Below, one piece after another: positions 5,046 to 7,515 of a stretch of DNA of 7,515 bases. Source of the stretch: JAJKIP01 sp040509055. GTDB taxonomy: Bacteria; Bacteroidota; Bacteroidia; Chitinophagales; Chitinophagaceae. Made by a program: the position numbers and the translations under genes. The stretch covers positions 1-7,515 of the forward strand of contig JBEVLT010000478.1 in assembly GCA_040509055.1 (NCBI GenBank), written 5' to 3'. Numbering within the stretch: position 1 is the stretch's first letter; each line of letters begins with the position of its first letter. The notes under the pieces are model-generated. The model was not told where the DNA came from and did not search any database. It was given only the letters and a program-made list of their open reading frames with translations.

Positions 5046-6713
5046 ATGACCGCCACCCGCTACGATGCTGCCAAATACAAAACGCCCACCGGCCCCACCC
5101 GCACCTGCAAAGGCTGGACGCAGGAAGCGGCATTAAGAATGCTGCTCAACAACCTGGACCCGGACGTAGCCGAACGCCCCGACGACCTGATCGTGTACGG
5201 CGGCCGCGGCAAAGCCGCCCGCAACTTTGAAGCGCTGGACAGGATCATTGCTGCATTGAAAGTGCTGGAAAACGATGAATCCCTGCTCATCCAGAGCGGC
5301 AAGCCCGTGGGCATATTGCAAACGCATCCCGATGCGCCGCGGGTGCTCATCAGCAACTCGCAGCTGGTACCCAAGTGGGCTACCTGGGAGCATTTCGATG
5401 AGCTGGAAAAAAAGGGCCTGATGATGTACGGGCAGATGACCGCCGGCTCCTGGATCTATATCGGCAGCCAGGGCATCGTGCAGGGCACGTACGAGACCTA
5501 CTCCGCGGCAGCCGACAAGCATTTCGGCGGCACCTTAAAAGGCACGCTGAACGTGACCGCCGGTCTCGGCGGCATGGGCGGCGCGCAGCCATTAGCGATC
5601 ACCATGAACGAAGGCGTGGCCCTGATTGCCGAAGTGGAGGAGTGGCGCATCGACAAACGGATCGAGACAAAATACCTGGATATCAAGCTCACCGATATCG
5701 ACGCGGCCATCGACCGGGCGCTGGAAGCAAAGCACAATAAAGAAGCCCTTTCCATCGGCGTGCTTTGCAATGCCGTGCACCTGCTGCAGCGACTGATCGA
5801 ACGAAATGTGGTCCCAGATACGCTCACCGACCAGACCTCGGCGCACGACCCGCTGATCGGCTATGTGCCGCATACGCTCACCAACGAGCAGGCCAACGTG
5901 CTGCGTACGCAAAACCCGGGGCAGTATATCGACCTGAGCTACGACAGCATGCGGCTGCACGTGGAGCTGATGCTGCAGCTGCAGGCGCTCGGCGCCATCA
6001 CCTTCGACTATGGCAACAATATCCGCGCCCGCGCCAAAGAGCGGGGCCTGGAAAATGCGTTCGACTTCCCCGGTTTTGTACCCGCCTATATCCGCCCGCT
6101 GTTCTGCGAGGGCAAGGGCCCGTTCCGCTGGGCCGCCCTGAGCGGCGACCCCGCCGATATCGCCGTTACGGATGAGGTAATAAAAGAATTGTTCCCGCAC
6201 AACAAAAGCCTGCTGCGCTGGCTGCAATTAGCCAAAGAAAAGATCGCCTTCCAGGGCCTGCCGGCCCGGATCTGCTGGCTGGGCCAGGGCGAGCGGCAAC
6301 AGGCAGGACTGGCCTTTAACGAGCTGGTGCGCACCGGCCGCGTAAAGGCGCCGATCGTGATCGGCCGCGACCACCTGGATACCGGCTCCGTAGCCAGCCC
6401 CAACCGGGAGACGGAGGCCATGCTGGATGGCAGCGATGCCGTGGCCGACTGGCCCCTGCTGAATGCGCTGGTGAATACGGCGGGCGGGGCAGGGTGGGTG
6501 AGCCTGCACCATGGCGGCGGCGTAGGCATGGGCTATAGCATCCATGCGGGTATGGTGATCGTGGCGGATGGGAGTGAGGAAGCGGCGAAACGTTTAAGTC
6601 GTGTTCTTTGTAATGATCCAGGTATGGGTGTTATTAGACATAGTGATGCTGGCTACCCAACGGCGCAAGACACTGCGAAGGAACACAGATTAGACTTGGA
6701 AAGTAGATTATGA
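5046..6713 (+). CDS. hutU: Urocanate hydratase (urocanase)
   Basis: Cytoplasmic NAD+-dependent enzyme that hydrates urocanate to 4-imidazolone-5-propionate (EC 4.2.1.49), the step after HutH. The 555-residue length is normal. Family landmarks are YGGRGKAARN (51-60), GGMGGAQPLA (175-184), GYVPHTLTNEQANVLRTQNP (272-291), PARICWLGQGER (406-417, whose Cys410 coincides with the active-site-associated Cys410 of Pseudomonas urocanase), NTAGGAGWVSLHHGGGVGMG (477-496) and NDPGMGVIRHSDAGY (523-537). ATG 5046 is chosen because a perfect -7 box ends 19 bases upstream. From about base 6588 (residue 515) the coding sequence shifts from about 65% to about 43% GC and to A/T-ending codons, although the protein motifs stay typical. 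The last 40 residues may therefore come from a different DNA source. No terminator is seen directly after the stop. Confidence 0.97.
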   Translation: MTATRYDAAKYKTPTGPTRTCKGWTQEAALRMLLNNLDPDVAERPDDLIVYGGRGKAARNFEALDRIIAALKVLENDESLLIQSGKPVGILQTHPDAPRVLISNSQLVPKWATWEHFDELEKKGLMMYGQMTAGSWIYIGSQGIVQGTYETYSAAADKHFGGTLKGTLNVTAGLGGMGGAQPLAITMNEGVALIAEVEEWRIDKRIETKYLDIKLTDIDAAIDRALEAKHNKEALSIGVLCNAVHLLQRLIERNVVPDTLTDQTSAHDPLIGYVPHTLTNEQANVLRTQNPGQYIDLSYDSMRLHVELMLQLQALGAITFDYGNNIRARAKERGLENAFDFPGFVPAYIRPLFCEGKGPFRWAALSGDPADIAVTDEVIKELFPHNKSLLRWLQLAKEKIAFQGLPARICWLGQGERQQAGLAFNELVRTGRVKAPIVIGRDHLDTGSVASPNRETEAMLDGSDAVADWPLLNALVNTAGGAGWVSLHHGGGVGMGYSIHAGMVIVADGSEEAAKRLSRVLCNDPGMGVIRHSDAGYPTAQDTAKEHRLDLESRL

Positions 6714-6832
6714 TTATGGGGCCAGCTGTAATTTCTTGTGGCATCGTCTGATGCGTCTCACACCTCAGGGCTCTGCTCACTGCTCGACTTTCCCGTTAAT
6801 ACAATAAGATATATAATCCTTTTTTTAAAATT

Positions 6833-6840
6833 TATCTTTG
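6833..6840 (+). promoter_or_regulatory. -7 element in front of the AlbA_2-type gene
   Basis: TATCTTTG is a perfect TAnnTTTG match and is identical to the box in front of the peptidase unit. It ends only three bases before ATG 6844, so transcription would begin at or next to the start codon. No TTTG or TTG is present at the -33 distance, where the DNA is simply AT-rich (6810-6832). Confidence 0.45.
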
Positions 6841-6843
6841 AGT

Positions 6844-7515
6844 ATGATTACGCAAGAAGAACTGGATAAAATTTTGGTTGATCTAGAAGCTGACAGGGTA
6901 GAAAAGACAATTTCCTTAACCGATTCATCTAAATTTGGAGAGGCTATTTGTTCGTTTTGTAACGATATGCCAAACCACCGAAAACCGGGATATCTGATTA
7001 TCGGAGCAACTGATGACGGGCGCCGGAATGGTACAGTAGTAACATAGCAACTGCTACAAACGTTAATGGATTTCAGAACGGATGGCAGGATAAATCCGCC
7101 TCCTGCAATGACTGTTGCAAAGTTTCCTTATCCCGATGGCGATTTAGCCGTTGTTGAGGTTCAACCCTCTTTTCAGCCGCCAGTACGGTTCAAAGGAAAA
7201 GTTTGCATACGTATCGGCCCCCGTAAAGCGATCGCAAATGAGGCAGAAGAAAGAATACTCAGCGAAAAACGTTCTTCTTTTTCAAAATCTTTTGATACAC
7301 TGCCATGTCATGGCAGTAGCATTGACGATTTAAGTACGGATATTTTTCGACTATCTTATTTGCCGACCGCTATTGATGAAGAAACTTTGCTTACCAACGG
7401 AAGGGAAATAAAAGAGCAGTTAGCATCATTAAAATTTTATGACCTGCGTGCAGATTGTCCTACGAACGCAGGAATTCTGATGTTTGGCAAGAATCCCCGT
7501 TTTTATATTAGCGGC
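6844..7515 (+). pseudogene. AlbA_2/Schlafen-type ATP-binding putative regulator, interrupted by in-frame TAG, 3' partial
   Basis: ATG 6844 opens a frame that meets TAG at 7045-7047 after 67 residues, then continues without another stop for 156 codons to the window end. Both halves belong to one protein family. Before the stop, an AlbA_2-type region contains DRVEKTISLTD, FGEAICSFCNDMPNHRKPGY and LIIGATDDGRRNG. After it come DGDLAVVEVQPS, PPVRFKGKVCIRIGPRKA, EAEERILSEKR and CPTNAGILMFGKNPR, as in predicted transcriptional regulators that join an AlbA_2 (Schlafen-like) domain to a histidine-kinase-like ATP-binding domain. The TAG replaces one residue of a conserved stretch; GAG, CAG, AAG or TAT/TAC could give it by one substitution. 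A restart at ATG 7066 could yield a separate C-terminal product. The gene is AT-rich compared with most of the window. A regulatory role is known only by family prediction. A sequencing error is the main alternative to a true nonsense mutation. Confidence 0.8.

Larger units (their letters stand above)
6591..7515. other. Low-GC block starting inside the 3' end of hutU, candidate recombined or acquired DNA
   Basis: Hand counting gives about 43% GC for 6591-6713 against about 65% for the 120 bases before it (6471-6590). Codons 516-535 of hutU all end in A or T except one ATG. The following intergenic DNA (6781-6843) and the AlbA_2-type gene are also AT-rich with A/T-ending codons. The edge is sharp, within a few codons. 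Recombination or integration at the hutU 3' end, with replacement of the gene tail, is inferred; no integrase or direct repeat is visible in the window. Confidence 0.45.

Noticed and set aside
4805..5230. 141-codon frame overlapping the terminator, the hutU promoter and the hutU 5' end
   Set aside because: It runs through an intrinsic terminator and then overlaps strongly supported hutU coding sequence in another frame; arginine/proline-rich shadow translation.
5133..6545. Long minus-strand frames opposite hutU and hutH
   Set aside because: They are antisense shadows of GC-rich genes; the plus-strand proteins carry the full family motifs.
1..7515. tRNA, rRNA, CRISPR array or insertion sequence
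   Set aside because: No cloverleaf, regularly spaced repeats or transposase-like frame was seen on either strand.

Overview
The window looks like chromosomal DNA from a moderately GC-rich member of the Bacteroidota, possibly a Chitinophagaceae-type genome. The support is threefold. Three gene starts sit just behind perfect TAnnTTTG boxes, the Bacteroidota -7 element. Shine-Dalgarno sites are not apparent. A secreted beta-rich protein of Bacteroidetes style lies at the left edge. The family-level placement is inference.

Layout, all genes on the + strand. (1) 1-729: 3' end of a probable secreted or lipoprotein gene of unknown function, then a hairpin at 809-830. (2) 894-962: a 22-codon ORF that reads like a complete lipoprotein signal peptide but has TGA where the lipobox cysteine codon should be, followed by a strong intrinsic terminator (1020-1045). 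(3) 1113-2675: hutH, histidine ammonia-lyase, then a hairpin terminator. (4) 3071-4796: a two-gene unit with its own promoter and a strong terminator, encoding a 78-residue protein and a cytoplasmic, cysteine-rich S8 (subtilisin-like) peptidase. (5) 5046-6713: hutU, urocanate hydratase, with its own promoter. (6) 6844 to the window end: an AlbA_2/Schlafen-type putative DNA- and ATP-binding regulator gene, interrupted by an in-frame TAG.

HutH and HutU catalyse the first two steps of histidine degradation (histidine to urocanate to imidazolone propionate). They flank the peptidase unit instead of being adjacent, and each appears to be transcribed separately.

The most interesting points are these. 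The 78-residue protein aligns along its whole length with the N-terminal region of the neighbouring peptidase, which suggests a free-standing prodomain or inhibitor paired with the protease. The last 40 codons of hutU switch abruptly from about 65% to about 43% GC and to A/T-ending codons while keeping the protein family motifs, and the AT-rich DNA continues to the window end; this suggests a recombination or integration junction inside hutU. The downstream regulator gene carries a single nonsense codon in an otherwise open frame.
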